The notes: generated from the letters alone by a model not told the origin. 64,000 bases of DNA from Clostridia bacterium (GCA_910574835.1 CAJTDE010000014.1:50622-114621); one strand, 5' to 3'; positions 7,697-16,644 are shown, numbered from the stretch's first letter. Numbers and translations are program-made.

Positions 7697-9295
7697 TTAT
7701 CTGTTGTCATGTCTCTGCATATCGAACACATCCCGGAACTTCCAGACGATCTCGATCTCGGTGGGAGAGGACACCAGCACTTCCTTGATGAACGTCCCCG
7801 CCAGTTCCGCCGTCAGTTCCGTAGCCCCGGCAAAGGAAGTGAACATATCATCCTCCTGCGCCTTGTCCTGAAAGTCCAGATGCTCCAATTCAGATAAAAG
7901 CTGTTCCTGCGCCTCCTGTTCGGCTTTGGCGGCGGCGAGTTTACTGTCAATGTCCGCCCGCTGTCTCAGGTAGGCGTCCTTTGCCAGCGTCCCGCCGCTG
8001 TAATCCTCGTAGGCCCTGAACTTCTCCTGCCTGTACCGTTCCTGCTGCTGTTCCAGCTTTTGAAGCTCCGCAACACAGGCGGCGATGCGCTCCTTGCGGG
8101 TCAGCATCAGGGAGGACTTCTGCTTTTTCTGCTCCTGGCAGATAGCCAGCATCTGCGTGACCGCCCGGAAGATGATGCCCTCGATCTCCTTCTCGGAGAA
8201 CAGCTTTCCCTTCGGGCAGTCGCTGTTCTCATCCGTCCTGCTCTTGGTGCAGCGGTAGTAGTATCCGGCAGAACTGTGGATACGGCTCAGTGTCCTATGG
8301 CAGTTGCCGCATTTGAGAAGCCCTTTCAGCGGATATTCCTGTGATGTCCCCTTTGCCCGTCTGGGCCTCTGCCGGATGATCTCCTGCGCCCGGTCAAAGT
8401 CCGCCCTGCTGATGATGGCGTCATGCGCCCCCTCATAGATGATCCAGTCGGACTTATCCTGCGGGACGGTCCGCTTTTCATGGAGGCCGGCCTTGTACCG
8501 CTTGCGCCCCACCAGCGCCCCGGTGTACTCATACTGGTGGAGGATGTTCAGCACCGTGGCCGCTGTCCAGCCGTTCTTTTCGGAGGCTTTGCGGAACCGT
8601 CCGCTCCCCGGATTTTTCTGTCGGAAGTAGGCGCCGGGGGTCAGGACACCCTCGCTGTTCAGCCTGCGGGCGATGGCGGTGCTGCCCATACCCTGCAAGG
8701 TCATATCGAAGATACGCCGCACCACCGCCGCCGAGTCCTCATCTATCACCAGTTTGTTCCGGACCGTGGGATGGAACTGGAAGCCATAGGGAGCGAAGCT
8801 GCCTATGTATTTGCCCTGCTTCATCATGATGATTTTTGCCGTGGTGGTCTTGACGGACAGGTCCTTGCTGTACGCCTCATAGATGATGTTCCGCAGGACC
8901 ACATCCATGCCGGAGGTCATGCCCTTGTAATCATCGCTGTCGTAGCCGTCATTGACGGAGAGATAGCGGACGCCGAGGAAGGGAAAGACGCACTCCAGAT
9001 AGTTGCCCATCTGGGTGTAGTCCCGGTGGCATCTGGAAAAATCCTTCGTCACCATCACATTGATGGCCCCGGTGCGAAGCTCCTTCATCAACGCCTGGAA
9101 CTGCGGGCGGTCCGTGTTGGTCCCAGTGTACCCATCGTCCACGAACTCCGTCCGGGGCGCTGTTTTCAGTTGGGGGTGGCGGTCCAAAAACTGATGGATC
9201 AGCTCCCGCTGGTTGCCGATGCTGTCGCTCTCGGCCTTCCCGTCCCCGTCCGCCAGGGAAAGGCGGATATAAATGCCCACCCGGTAATCAGTCAT
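7697..9295 (-). CDS. Large serine recombinase (element B, third of three)
   Basis: A site-specific recombinase for integration and excision. The catalytic domain starts MTDYRVGIYIRLS, with predicted nucleophile Ser13. The usual KD-x-SRFGRNY motif is altered to KDFSRCHRDY. The recombinase domain (about 165-290), a zinc-ribbon CGNC...C...C (about 330-365), a coiled-coil region (about 400-470) and a C-terminal beta segment complete the 532 residues. It overlaps the upstream recombinase by 8 nt, so the three are translated together. Which of the three catalyses insertion cannot be told from sequence. Confidence 0.93.
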   Translation of the reverse strand: MTDYRVGIYIRLSLADGDGKAESDSIGNQRELIHQFLDRHPQLKTAPRTEFVDDGYTGTNTDRPQFQALMKELRTGAINVMVTKDFSRCHRDYTQMGNYLECVFPFLGVRYLSVNDGYDSDDYKGMTSGMDVVLRNIIYEAYSKDLSVKTTTAKIIMMKQGKYIGSFAPYGFQFHPTVRNKLVIDEDSAAVVRRIFDMTLQGMGSTAIARRLNSEGVLTPGAYFRQKNPGSGRFRKASEKNGWTAATVLNILHQYEYTGALVGRKRYKAGLHEKRTVPQDKSDWIIYEGAHDAIISRADFDRAQEIIRQRPRRAKGTSQEYPLKGLLKCGNCHRTLSRIHSSAGYYYRCTKSRTDENSDCPKGKLFSEKEIEGIIFRAVTQMLAICQEQKKQKSSLMLTRKERIAACVAELQKLEQQQERYRQEKFRAYEDYSGGTLAKDAYLRQRADIDSKLAAAKAEQEAQEQLLSELEHLDFQDKAQEDDMFTSFAGATELTAELAGTFIKEVLVSSPTEIEIVWKFRDVFDMQRHDNR

Positions 9296-11000
9296 CGCCG
9301 CCCGCCTCCTTTATCTGCTCCACGCACTCCAGCATGGTGTAAAATACATCGTTATAGTTCAGCACGACCTCGATACGGCCCCCGCCGTAGACAAGCACCT
9401 TCTCGATTATCGCGTCTACAAGCTCCTGCGTCAATCCTGTCATCCCGGCAACGCCCCGCATCATGGTGAGCCATTTGTTGTCCGGGGAGATGGACGCCAG
9501 GAACCGCTCCCGTCGCTCCACGGCCTCGTCCAAGAGGCGGTTCAGGGCTTCATACTGCTCCTCATAGGTCTGCTTGGCAAAGGCGTATTCCTCCTCGTTC
9601 AGGATGCCCTCGGCATAGCTCTCATACAGCCCCGCCCGTTTCTTTTTCAGGGCGTTCAGCCGGAGCTTGACGCTCGCCACCGCCGCCTTGTGCTTCTCCC
9701 GGACGCTGGCCTCGCGGTCGCCGCCCCGCATGGCAAGCAGGAGCTTCTCATAGTCCAGCGCCACCTGAAGCTGGTCCCGGATGGCATTGAACACCTTCTC
9801 GTTGAGGGCGTCCTGCCGCATGGCGTGTTTGAAGCAGGTCCCATGCCCCCGCCTCATGTGGGTGCTGCAATCATAGACCCCACGGAACACAACGCCCTTG
9901 CACTGGATACGCTGCCGCTTGTAGTACATCCGCTTTCCGCAGTCGGCGCAGAATATCTTCCCGGCAAAGAGGTCGATCATGCCCGCCCGGATGTCCGCCG
10001 ACCACTCCATAGCGGTCTCCCGGTGGGCGCTGTCCTCCCGCATCTGCCGCTCCACCGCTTCAAAATCCGAAACGGAGACGATAGGCGGGTGTGCGTCAGG
10101 GACTACGATCCACTTGTCCGTTTCGGTGACGTGCTTTTTCAGTCCCTTGTAGAGCGCCGTCTCGGATTTCCCGCAGATCATCTCCCCGATGTACGCCCGG
10201 TTTTGCAGGATGCCCCGGATGGTGGATGGACACCAGCCCTCGCCCTGGATGTTGTCGCCGTTCCGGGTGCCGGCCCTGCGCTTGTGCCGCTCCGGGCTTT
10301 CTATCCCCCCGGCCTTCAACCGCTCAACGATGGTGTAGACCGATACCTCCTGCCGTTTCCACTCAAATATCTGCCGGACAACAGCGGCGGCTTCTTCATC
10401 CATCACATAGGCGGTCTTATCCTCGTTCCAGAGATAGCCATAGGGGAGGTTGCGGTTCCGAAAGATCCCCGTCTCCATCTGCGCCCGGAGTGCCGTGGAG
10501 ACCTTCTTGGAGATGTCCCGTGAATACATGGCGTTCACCAGGTTTTGCAGGCTCACCGACAGGGACTCCATTGCGTTGCCGCAGGTGAAGTTGTCGAAAT
10601 TCTCTTTCACGGAGATGAACCGTGTCCCCAGAGCTGGGAAAATCTTCTCCAGATAGTTGCCAGTCTCCACATAGTCGCGCCCGAACCTGCTGAGATCACG
10701 GACCACGATGCACTGTATCTTCCCCGTCCGCACATCGTCCATCAGGCGGTTCCACGCCGGACGGTCGAACACAGTCCCGGTTTTGCCGTTGTCCGAGTAG
10801 ACCTCCGTGAGCCGGAGGTGCGGGCATCCGTCCAGATAGTCCTCACAGACGGCGATCTGGTTTTGCAGGGAGTTCCCGTCATCGTCCTTGCCGCTGTTCT
10901 CCACCGAGAGGCGGGCATAGATGGCGGTGGGGAGCGCCGTTATTTCCTTTTTCACTTCTGCCACAGTCTGTGCCTGTGCTTTTCTGCTCTTTCGTGCCAT
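9288..11000 (-). CDS. Large serine recombinase (element B, second of three)
   Basis: 570 residues. A 20-residue basic lead is followed by the catalytic domain with TAIYARLS (predicted nucleophile Ser32) and VVRDLSRFGRDYVETGNYLEK. Recombinase domain, zinc-ribbon cysteines (CADCGKR ... C) and a long coiled coil follow. It begins 14 nt after the preceding recombinase and overlaps the next one by 8 nt. It corresponds by position and organisation to the 561-residue recombinase of element A (55842-57527). Confidence 0.94.
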   Translation of the reverse strand: MARKSRKAQAQTVAEVKKEITALPTAIYARLSVENSGKDDDGNSLQNQIAVCEDYLDGCPHLRLTEVYSDNGKTGTVFDRPAWNRLMDDVRTGKIQCIVVRDLSRFGRDYVETGNYLEKIFPALGTRFISVKENFDNFTCGNAMESLSVSLQNLVNAMYSRDISKKVSTALRAQMETGIFRNRNLPYGYLWNEDKTAYVMDEEAAAVVRQIFEWKRQEVSVYTIVERLKAGGIESPERHKRRAGTRNGDNIQGEGWCPSTIRGILQNRAYIGEMICGKSETALYKGLKKHVTETDKWIVVPDAHPPIVSVSDFEAVERQMREDSAHRETAMEWSADIRAGMIDLFAGKIFCADCGKRMYYKRQRIQCKGVVFRGVYDCSTHMRRGHGTCFKHAMRQDALNEKVFNAIRDQLQVALDYEKLLLAMRGGDREASVREKHKAAVASVKLRLNALKKKRAGLYESYAEGILNEEEYAFAKQTYEEQYEALNRLLDEAVERRERFLASISPDNKWLTMMRGVAGMTGLTQELVDAIIEKVLVYGGGRIEVVLNYNDVFYTMLECVEQIKEAGGDD

Positions 11001-11014
11001 TTTCTCTCTCCCTC

Positions 11015-12649
11015 TCAGCCCACTGCCGGAAGCGGACAGCCCTTGTAGTTTTTCGCCGTCTCCATCGCCCTGGCGAACTCATCCCGATACCGAAAGACGA
11101 TCTCCACCTTTTTGTCCTCATAGATGAGTATCTTATCCACCAGAGCCAGCAGGATGCGGCGGTCAAGCTCCTGCACATTCTCATACTGTGCAAAGACCTG
11201 TACCCATGCCCGGTTCTGGCTGCCCATAGCGGCGGCGTCCTGCTGTTCCCGTTTCAGCCGCTTCAAAGCCTCCTGCTTCTCCTCGATCAGCCCCCGGTAG
11301 TTCTCCCGGAAGTCGGTGTACTCCGCCTTGTTGATGATGCCCTCCACGAAGTTCTCATAGAGGCCCAGTTCCAGCTTTTTGTACCGCTGGATTTCTTCCT
11401 CTAACCGGGCCATCTGCGCCTCATAGCTGAACACCCTGCGGTCCCGCTGGGGGAGGCTGTCTATGAAGCACAGCACCTTATCCAGGTGAAGCACCACCTC
11501 GATCTGGTCGTGGATGGCGTGGAACACGATGTCCTTCAGCTTCGCCTCGCTGAAGGAGTGGGGGCTGCACTGGTGGGTGCGCTTGTTATTGCCGCAGTTG
11601 TAGTAGACATACGCCTTGCCCTTCACCTTCTGCGTCTTGCGGATCATGGCCCCCTCGCAGTCCCCGCAGAACAGGTAGCCGGAGAACAGGTCATGTTTGT
11701 CGCTGTCCCCAGCACAGCGCATATCCCGGCGCATCAGCTCCGCCACCGCCTCGAAGTCGGTGCAGGAGATGATCGGCTCATGGGCGTTCTCTATCCGTAT
11801 CCAGTCCGCCTCGTCCCTGGGGCGCGTCACCCGGACCTTGTGGTTCGGCGTCCCCCGCCGCCCCTGGACGAGTACCCCGGTATAGACGATGTTGGAGAGT
11901 ATCCGCTTGACGGTCACATACTCCCACTCCGGCCGCTCCTTCGTATGGAAGGCCGTCTCGAAGCGGACGCCCTGCATCCGTTTGTACTCCATCGGCGTGG
12001 GGATGCCGCTGGTGTTGAGCCTCCGGGCAATTTTCAGGATAGGGAAACCGTCCTTATACATCCCGAAGATCATAGAAACAACTTCAGCGGCGTCATCGTC
12101 CACCAGCAGGCGGTTCTTGTCCTGCGGGGCTTTCCGATACCCGAAGGGGACGAAGCTGCCCACATACTCGCCCTTCTTGCGCTTGACCTCCAGGCTGGTG
12201 CGTATCTTGATGGATATGTCCCGGCAGTAGATGTCATTTACCAGGTTCTTGAAGGGGAGGGTGATGACATCGGTGCTGCTACCGGGCGCCATGCTGTCGT
12301 AGTTGTCGTTGATGGCGATATAGCGGATGCCCATCGCCGGGAATATCTTCTCCAGGTAGTTCCCGGCGTCGATATAGTTCCGTGAGAACCTGCTCAGGTC
12401 CTTGCTGACGGCGCAGTCGATACGCCCGGAACGCATATCCTGGATCATCCTCTGAAAGCCGGGACGGTCCGTGTTGCTGCCGGTCTCCCCATCGTCGATG
12501 TAGGTGTCCACCAGCTCAAGGTCGTCGTGGCCCTCTATGTAAGCCAGACAGATGGCCCGCTGGCTTTGGATGCTGTTGGACTCCAGCCGGTCAGCATCCT
12601 CTCTGGATAACCGGGCATAGATGCCGGTCTTATAGATTTTGTTGGACAT
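11015..12649 (-). CDS. Large serine recombinase (element B, first of three)
   Basis: 544 residues starting MSNKIYKTGIYARLS; predicted nucleophile Ser15. The start at 12649 is chosen because GGAGGTTCAAA precedes it; 62 further in-frame codons upstream look non-coding. The KDLSRFSRNYIDAGNYLEK motif, recombinase domain, zinc ribbon (CGDCEGA ... C) and a coiled coil are present. It is first in the recombinase operon and matches the 556-residue recombinase of element A in position and in the GSSTDVITLPFKNLVND-type segment. Confidence 0.94.
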   Translation of the reverse strand: MSNKIYKTGIYARLSREDADRLESNSIQSQRAICLAYIEGHDDLELVDTYIDDGETGSNTDRPGFQRMIQDMRSGRIDCAVSKDLSRFSRNYIDAGNYLEKIFPAMGIRYIAINDNYDSMAPGSSTDVITLPFKNLVNDIYCRDISIKIRTSLEVKRKKGEYVGSFVPFGYRKAPQDKNRLLVDDDAAEVVSMIFGMYKDGFPILKIARRLNTSGIPTPMEYKRMQGVRFETAFHTKERPEWEYVTVKRILSNIVYTGVLVQGRRGTPNHKVRVTRPRDEADWIRIENAHEPIISCTDFEAVAELMRRDMRCAGDSDKHDLFSGYLFCGDCEGAMIRKTQKVKGKAYVYYNCGNNKRTHQCSPHSFSEAKLKDIVFHAIHDQIEVVLHLDKVLCFIDSLPQRDRRVFSYEAQMARLEEEIQRYKKLELGLYENFVEGIINKAEYTDFRENYRGLIEEKQEALKRLKREQQDAAAMGSQNRAWVQVFAQYENVQELDRRILLALVDKILIYEDKKVEIVFRYRDEFARAMETAKNYKGCPLPAVG

Positions 12650-12794
12650 TTTGAACCTCCTTGTCGTCTGTCTGCCAGAAAACCGAAGGCCCTGTCCCGT
12701 ATGGGAACGGAATACAAAGCCGCTGGCCTTGTGATGCTGTCCCTTTTTTGACCCAAGCACATTGTAGCGCCGGACCGCCTGTTTGTTAAGGATG

Positions 12795-13034
12795 TCAGGC
12801 CCCGGCAAGGTAGAGGGAGTTGATACGCTCCTCAATGGTCTCGCCCCTGTCCGCGAAGCTCAGCTTCACCACCACCCCGCCGTCCAGGTAGACATAGGGA
12901 TTGCCGAGCTGCTCGATCCACGCCCGGATGCGCTCCTCGGTGGGAGCCTCCGGGTCGATATGGACCGTACTGCGGTCACGGAGCGCCGCTTTATCCACCT
13001 TGCGGAGGTCGATGTCCTTCATCGCCTCTGTCAT
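12795..13034 (-). CDS. Small conserved protein preceding the recombinase trio (DUF6870-like)
   Basis: 79 residues with no membrane segment. It aligns by eye with the 80-residue protein at 59305-59547 of element A: shared D-x-R-x-x-I-x-ID, RI-x-x-x-I, NPY and VVKLSF / VIKVSF followed by GE. In both elements it lies just upstream of three serine recombinases, which argues for a role in recombination or its control (inference, e.g. a directionality or accessory factor). The DUF6870 label is from memory and unverified. Confidence 0.7.
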   Translation of the reverse strand: MTEAMKDIDLRKVDKAALRDRSTVHIDPEAPTEERIRAWIEQLGNPYVYLDGGVVVKLSFADRGETIEERINSLYLAGA

Positions 13035-13136
13035 GGCAACACCTCCGATCCCCCAAAAGGGCTTTTCAGCCTTTGGGTACTGCGTCCTTTGGCCTCTCCC
13101 AACATCTTATGGGAGGGACAAACTTTTATAGAACAG

Positions 13137-13172
13137 AGAAAAGCGCCCACCTCAAAAGGCAGACGCTTTCCC
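13137..13172 (-). terminator. Terminator after the DUF6551-like gene
   Basis: A minus-strand stem AAAGCG / CGCTTTT around a 17-nt loop, ending in a T-rich stretch, just past the stop codon at 13181. Confidence 0.65.
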
Positions 13173-13180
13173 CAGATTTC

Positions 13181-13960
13181 TCAGAACTTCATCGGCAGGG
13201 CGGTCTTTGCGCTGGAGCCGTTGTAGATGCGGTACACCTGGTGCAGATACCGCTTGTATCCGGGCAGGCTCGTCATGGCCCGGCCCTCCCGGAAGATCAC
13301 CACCGGGTCTACCTGGCGCAGCCGCGTCACAAGCCGTTTGCGGCTGTACTCCCCGTGATAGAGGTCTACGAACTCCACCACGCCCTGCACCGTCTCAGCC
13401 CGGAGGGAGTCTGGGTCGCCCTTCCAGGCGTCCACGATGGCTTGCATCGCCTCCCGGTACACCCCGCACCCGACCTTCTGGAACAGGCCGAAAGCGGTGC
13501 TGATGCAGGCCAGCCGCTTCGCACCCCTGGTCTGCTTGTAGTCCACATAGAGGCCCACAGCTTCTGTTGCTTTCAGGAACGCCATCGCGTCCTCATCGCC
13601 GCCGTAGACCAGCGCCCGGAACTTCGCCCCGGCGGTCAGGCTGGCGGAGGCCCCCGTCTGCTGGGCGAACAGCAGCGCCTCATCGCTCTCGGTCAGGCCG
13701 TAGAACACCTTGCAGCGGATGGACAGGTCCCGCCCACCATTGAGCAGTTTCCGGGCGGCGATGGTGTGCTGGCCATCGAACACATAGTAGCGGCCGTCCC
13801 GGCAGCTCACCTTCGGCTCGTTGGCGATGCGCTCATCGAACTCGGCGGCGATCCTGCGGACCCGGTCCTCGTTCAGTTCACGCTGATAAGTAGTGCGGGG
13901 TATCTTCAGCTCTGCGCTGTTGATGGGAAGCTCCCGGCAAAAAAGGTCCTTGCTGTTCAT
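13181..13960 (-). CDS. ParB-like nuclease-fold protein (DUF6551-type)
   Basis: 259 residues. The N-terminal part has a ParB/Sulfiredoxin-like core: YQRELNEDRVRRIAAEF, then VFDGQHTIAARKL, the VxDGxHR-like signature. The C-terminal half is helical and unassigned. Its start overlaps the upstream ParB-like gene by 4 nt (ATGA), so the two are translationally coupled. In related ICEs such pairs sit beside the maintenance module; a role in element stability or copy control is inferred. Confidence 0.75.
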   Translation of the reverse strand: MNSKDLFCRELPINSAELKIPRTTYQRELNEDRVRRIAAEFDERIANEPKVSCRDGRYYVFDGQHTIAARKLLNGGRDLSIRCKVFYGLTESDEALLFAQQTGASASLTAGAKFRALVYGGDEDAMAFLKATEAVGLYVDYKQTRGAKRLACISTAFGLFQKVGCGVYREAMQAIVDAWKGDPDSLRAETVQGVVEFVDLYHGEYSRKRLVTRLRQVDPVVIFREGRAMTSLPGYKRYLHQVYRIYNGSSAKTALPMKF

Positions 13961-14871
13961 TCTGTGCGTCCTCCTTCGATGTCTGCGATATACTGCTTCA
14001 TTTTCTGCATGATCTGGATGAGTTTCGGCCTGTAATGGCTGTCCGACAAAAGCCGGGGATACTCCTGAAAGATGCGGTCAAAAAGCTCCATGAACGATAC
14101 GATCTCGCCATCCAGGGAACAGAGTACATTCTCCTCGGTGCTGGGGGCTTTGTCCCGCTCCATCTCAGCCGATATTTCCGCGATCTTCTGCATCTCGGCT
14201 TTTCTTGAAGCGGCTGGCGGGGCTTTGTGGTAAGCGGGGCGGGGCTTCTTGTCCCTGTCATCCTTGGATTTCTTCAAGTCAGCGGCCAGTCTGGAGCGTT
14301 CCTCCGGGGCGGCTTTTGCAACTGCGGCCACTGCTGTCTCCGTGGGCTTGATCGCTCCCGTGAGTATCTCCTGCTTGATGCCGGGAAGGGCTTCTTCGGC
14401 GGCATCCACACCCTGGGCATACCAGCCAGCACGCATGACATAACTCTCGCTGGTGCTGGTATCATTCGCTATCTGAGCGCGGGTTTTGTGGGAGGAGGGC
14501 AACGGTTCATTTTGAACCGTTGCTACCCGTTCACCGCCATGCGCCATCTTCTCCGCTTCATACCTCTGCCCAATCAGGTATTTCTTTTGCTGGGGCGTCA
14601 GGTTCCGCCTGCCAAGCTGGTGTTTGCATATCCACGAAAGAGCTTCATAGCGGTTGTCAAAAGACAGCTTGTGGACCGCATAGGTCAGCTCCGGGTGCTT
14701 CTGGATAATCTCATAGCGGTTGTGGCCGTCCAGGATCGTGCCGTCCCAGACGATGAGCGGCGAAAAGACCGCCCCGTCAGACAGGATGTTCTCCTCCAAA
14801 AGGGTGAACTCGTCCTCCGTCAGTGGCGGTATCTTGTCCCGGAACTCCGGGTCGATGATGAGCCTGTCCAT
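13957..14871 (-). CDS. ParB N-terminal-domain protein
   Basis: 304 residues. LTEDEFTLLEENILSDGAVFSPLIVWDGTILDGHNRYEIIQKH (about 17-60) is a clear ParB-like nuclease domain. A KorB-like helix-turn-helix region follows (LTPQQKKYLIGQRYEAEKMA to TRAQIANDTSTSESYVMRA, about 95-150), then a charged, coiled C-terminus. There is no ParA beside it. Its stop and start codons touch the genes on both sides. It is probably a DNA-binding regulator or stability protein of the element. Confidence 0.8.
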   Translation of the reverse strand: MDRLIIDPEFRDKIPPLTEDEFTLLEENILSDGAVFSPLIVWDGTILDGHNRYEIIQKHPELTYAVHKLSFDNRYEALSWICKHQLGRRNLTPQQKKYLIGQRYEAEKMAHGGERVATVQNEPLPSSHKTRAQIANDTSTSESYVMRAGWYAQGVDAAEEALPGIKQEILTGAIKPTETAVAAVAKAAPEERSRLAADLKKSKDDRDKKPRPAYHKAPPAASRKAEMQKIAEISAEMERDKAPSTEENVLCSLDGEIVSFMELFDRIFQEYPRLLSDSHYRPKLIQIMQKMKQYIADIEGGRTE

Positions 14872-15263
14872 CAGGACACCTCCGTTTCCGCAATGGGAGC
14901 ATAGTCCTTATCAAGCCCGACACTTACCAATAGGGCGGCGTTGACCCGCTTCATCTGTTCTCTGGTGAGCCTGCCCACATAGCTCTGAACCCGCCGCTTG
15001 TCGATGGTGCGGATGACCTCCGACATAAAGAGGGACGGCGCAAGCCCCTGGGCATCATCCAGCACCACATGGGTCGGCTGCTTGGGTTTCTTAAAGGTCC
15101 TTCTGGTCACGGCGATCACAATGATGGTCGGGGAGTGGTAGTTGCCCGTGTCGTTCTGGATAATCAGCACCGGGCGGATGCCGCCCTGCTCATGGCCGAT
15201 CACCGGGTCCAGGTCTGCATAATAGACTTCGCCGCGGTGGAAATCGTGAAAATTACGTTCCAT
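14871..15263 (-). CDS. PemK/MazF-type endoribonuclease toxin
   Basis: 130 residues starting MERNFHDFHRGEVYYADLDPVIGHEQGG. The family signatures RGEVYYADL, G-x-EQGG-x-RPVLIIQND and the late VQSYVGRLT are clear. The start at 15263 follows AAGGAGGTATCC. MazF-type toxins cut mRNA at short motifs. No recognisable antitoxin gene of normal size is adjacent; only the micro-ORFs upstream or the ParB-like genes downstream could serve. It is the first main gene of the 15263-13181 operon. It may stabilise the element or act as a regulator. Confidence 0.9.
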   Translation of the reverse strand: MERNFHDFHRGEVYYADLDPVIGHEQGGIRPVLIIQNDTGNYHSPTIIVIAVTRRTFKKPKQPTHVVLDDAQGLAPSLFMSEVIRTIDKRRVQSYVGRLTREQMKRVNAALLVSVGLDKDYAPIAETEVS

Positions 15264-15356
15264 ATGGATACCTCCTTCTTCTGGTATGTAAAGGAACGGC
15301 CCAGCGCGGCAAATGCCGTCTCCAGACCGCCCCTCAAATTTCATAAAGCGTGTTTT

Positions 15357-15437
15357 TTAATCCCTATTTGTCCCCGACACCCCGGAATCACGGGAATCAT
15401 CAGGCTCGTCAGCTTGCGAAGCTGCTCTCATAGGCAT
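15357..15437 (-). CDS. Micro-ORF, 26 residues, strong ribosome site
   Basis: Reads MPMRAASQADEPDDSRDSGV and six more residues, stopping at 15357. The ATG at 15437 is preceded by GGGGAGGTTAG, one of the best ribosome sites in the region. It lies about 95 nt upstream of the PemK gene. Acidic and soluble; function unknown. It could be a leader peptide or a very small antitoxin. Coding potential is supported only by the ribosome site. Confidence 0.4.
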   Translation of the reverse strand: MPMRAASQADEPDDSRDSGVSGTNRD

Positions 15438-15507
15438 CTAACCTCCCCGCCTTCTTTACGGCCGGGCCGCGAGTTACGGAAGTATCATTATCGCTGTCTG
15501 TTGTCAT
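15409..15507 (-). CDS. Micro-ORF, 32 residues, overlapping the 26-residue ORF
   Basis: Begins MTTDSDNDTSVTRGPAVKKA at 15507 and ends YESSFAS. Its end overlaps the start of the 26-residue ORF in another frame, an arrangement that could couple their translation. Its own ribosome site is weak. Function unknown and the call is tentative. Confidence 0.25.
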   Translation of the reverse strand: MTTDSDNDTSVTRGPAVKKAGRLDAYESSFAS

Positions 15508-15695
15508 CGCCGAGCCAAGAGCAACTTGGCATTTTCAGTCGGATGGATCGCTCCTCCCAAAACCGGGGATCGTGGCGCTCCGCTGCACAGGCTATTCCAG
15601 ACAGTAACGTGGTCCTGTTTCCAGGACTTCCTGATGACTGCGTATTCAGTTTTCAAAGTCCACACCAGCGGGTCGCCCCGGCTGATGGTTTAAGT

Positions 15696-15764
15696 TTAGT
15701 GGAAATCGGGCGGTATTCTTATGGCGCAGGAGTACCAGCCGCTGGTCTTGTTACGACCAGTCAC
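15696..15764 (-). CDS. Micro-ORF, 22 residues, GTG start overlapping the XRE stop
   Basis: Reads VTGRNKTSGWYSCAIRIPPD plus FH and stops at 15696. Its GTG (15764-15762) overlaps the TGA of the XRE gene, and GGGAGG sits 4-5 nt upstream, inside the XRE coding end. This predicts translational coupling. One Cys and one Trp are present; no known family. It heads the ~430-nt leader that runs to the PemK gene. Confidence 0.4.
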   Translation of the reverse strand: MTGRNKTSGWYSCAIRIPPDFH

Positions 15765-16045
15765 ATATCCTCCCGCAGAGCCACCAATGTTTGGATAACA
15801 GCATCCAGCTGCGCCCTCACCTCTCCGTCCGAGACCTTCCCCAGCACCAGATAGTCGAGGCTGGCATTGAAAAAAGCGGCAAAGTCGATCAGAATATCCA
15901 GCGAACAGCCGCGCTTGCCGGTCTCGATCTTTGCCAGATGGACGGTGCTGACATTCAGCCGTTCCGCCAACTGTTCCTGTGTCAGCCCCTTTTCCCTGCG
16001 GAGCTTCTGGATGCGTCTGCCAGTTTCCAAAGTGTCATAGCTCAT
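15761..16045 (-). CDS. XRE-family helix-turn-helix repressor
   Basis: 94 residues from the ATG at 16045 (MSYDTLETGRRIQKLRREKGLTQEQLAERL). The classic HTH (about 10-65: LTQEQLAERLNVSTVHLAKIETGKR) is followed by LDILIDFAAFFNASLDYLVLG. It is likely a repressor of element functions, perhaps of its own operon and of the PemK/ParB genes. An upstream terminator (16169-16207) isolates it, so its promoter must lie between 16046 and 16168. Confidence 0.88.
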   Translation of the reverse strand: MSYDTLETGRRIQKLRREKGLTQEQLAERLNVSTVHLAKIETGKRGCSLDILIDFAAFFNASLDYLVLGKVSDGEVRAQLDAVIQTLVALREDM

Positions 16046-16168
16046 AAAAAGTCCTTTCCCGGACACAGCGGGGAAGGACTTTTGCATGGTTCAGGCTGTT
16101 TCCCTGCCGTGTTCGCCGGCCTGGGACAGCACTTTGGCAAAGGGAACTCCGACAGCCCCTTATGTACG

Positions 16169-16207
16169 AAAAAGGCGGGGCCATGTGCGGAAATGCACAT
16201 AGCCCCG
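16169..16207 (-). terminator. Terminator upstream of the XRE gene
   Basis: A minus-strand stem CGGGGCTATGTGC / GCACATGGCCCCG (one mismatch, 6-nt loop; 16207-16176), then CCTTTTTC. Confidence 0.8.
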
Positions 16208-16590
16208 TAATTGCCTGACAGCACAGGAGAGCATGGCACTTCCTATGGCTGGCCCACCTATCCGCCCTTATCCGGCGTTGATGGACTGCCATATGAGATA
16301 CCTTTGCCCTAATGCATATCAGGCACGATATTTTTGTGGATAGATTGTGAAACCTGTCCTTATGTGTCTATTCTATCGGGTGGTCTTCTGAAAGGACAGG
16401 CCAGACTATGGCACTTTTGGCGGCGCATAAGTTTAGGGAAATCGCCGTTATCCCGGCTTTCATACTCTGTATCCAGGCTTCCGGCGGACGCTCAGACAGA
16501 TCATCAGGCGGAATTATGGACACGAGACGGTGACATATCATGGCACTTTCTATCCTGAAAAAATTTCTGGCAGAGTGTCCTTAACCGCTC
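16208..16590. other. Gene-free stretch with repeats
   Basis: No gene is seen. ATGGCACTT occurs three times on the plus strand (16233-16241, 16408-16416, 16540-16548), and a 9-bp inverted repeat CCTGTCCTT / AAGGACAGG lies at 16353-16361 and 16392-16400. These may be protein-binding sites for the neighbouring regulators or a replication or transfer site. No function can be assigned. Confidence 0.4.
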
Positions 16591-16619
16591 AAAAAAAGCG
16601 CCCACCACATGGTGAGCGC
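16591..16619 (-). terminator. Terminator after the SLOG gene
   Basis: A minus-strand stem GCGCTCACC / GGTGGGCGC with a 4-nt loop, followed by seven T. Confidence 0.9.
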
Positions 16620-16644
16620 ATCAGGCGAAGCAGCATATTCGGTT

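Noticed and set aside
15069..15854. A 261-codon plus-strand gene opposite the PemK leader
   Set aside because: No ribosome site or family pattern; it runs opposite pemK and the leader micro-ORFs.
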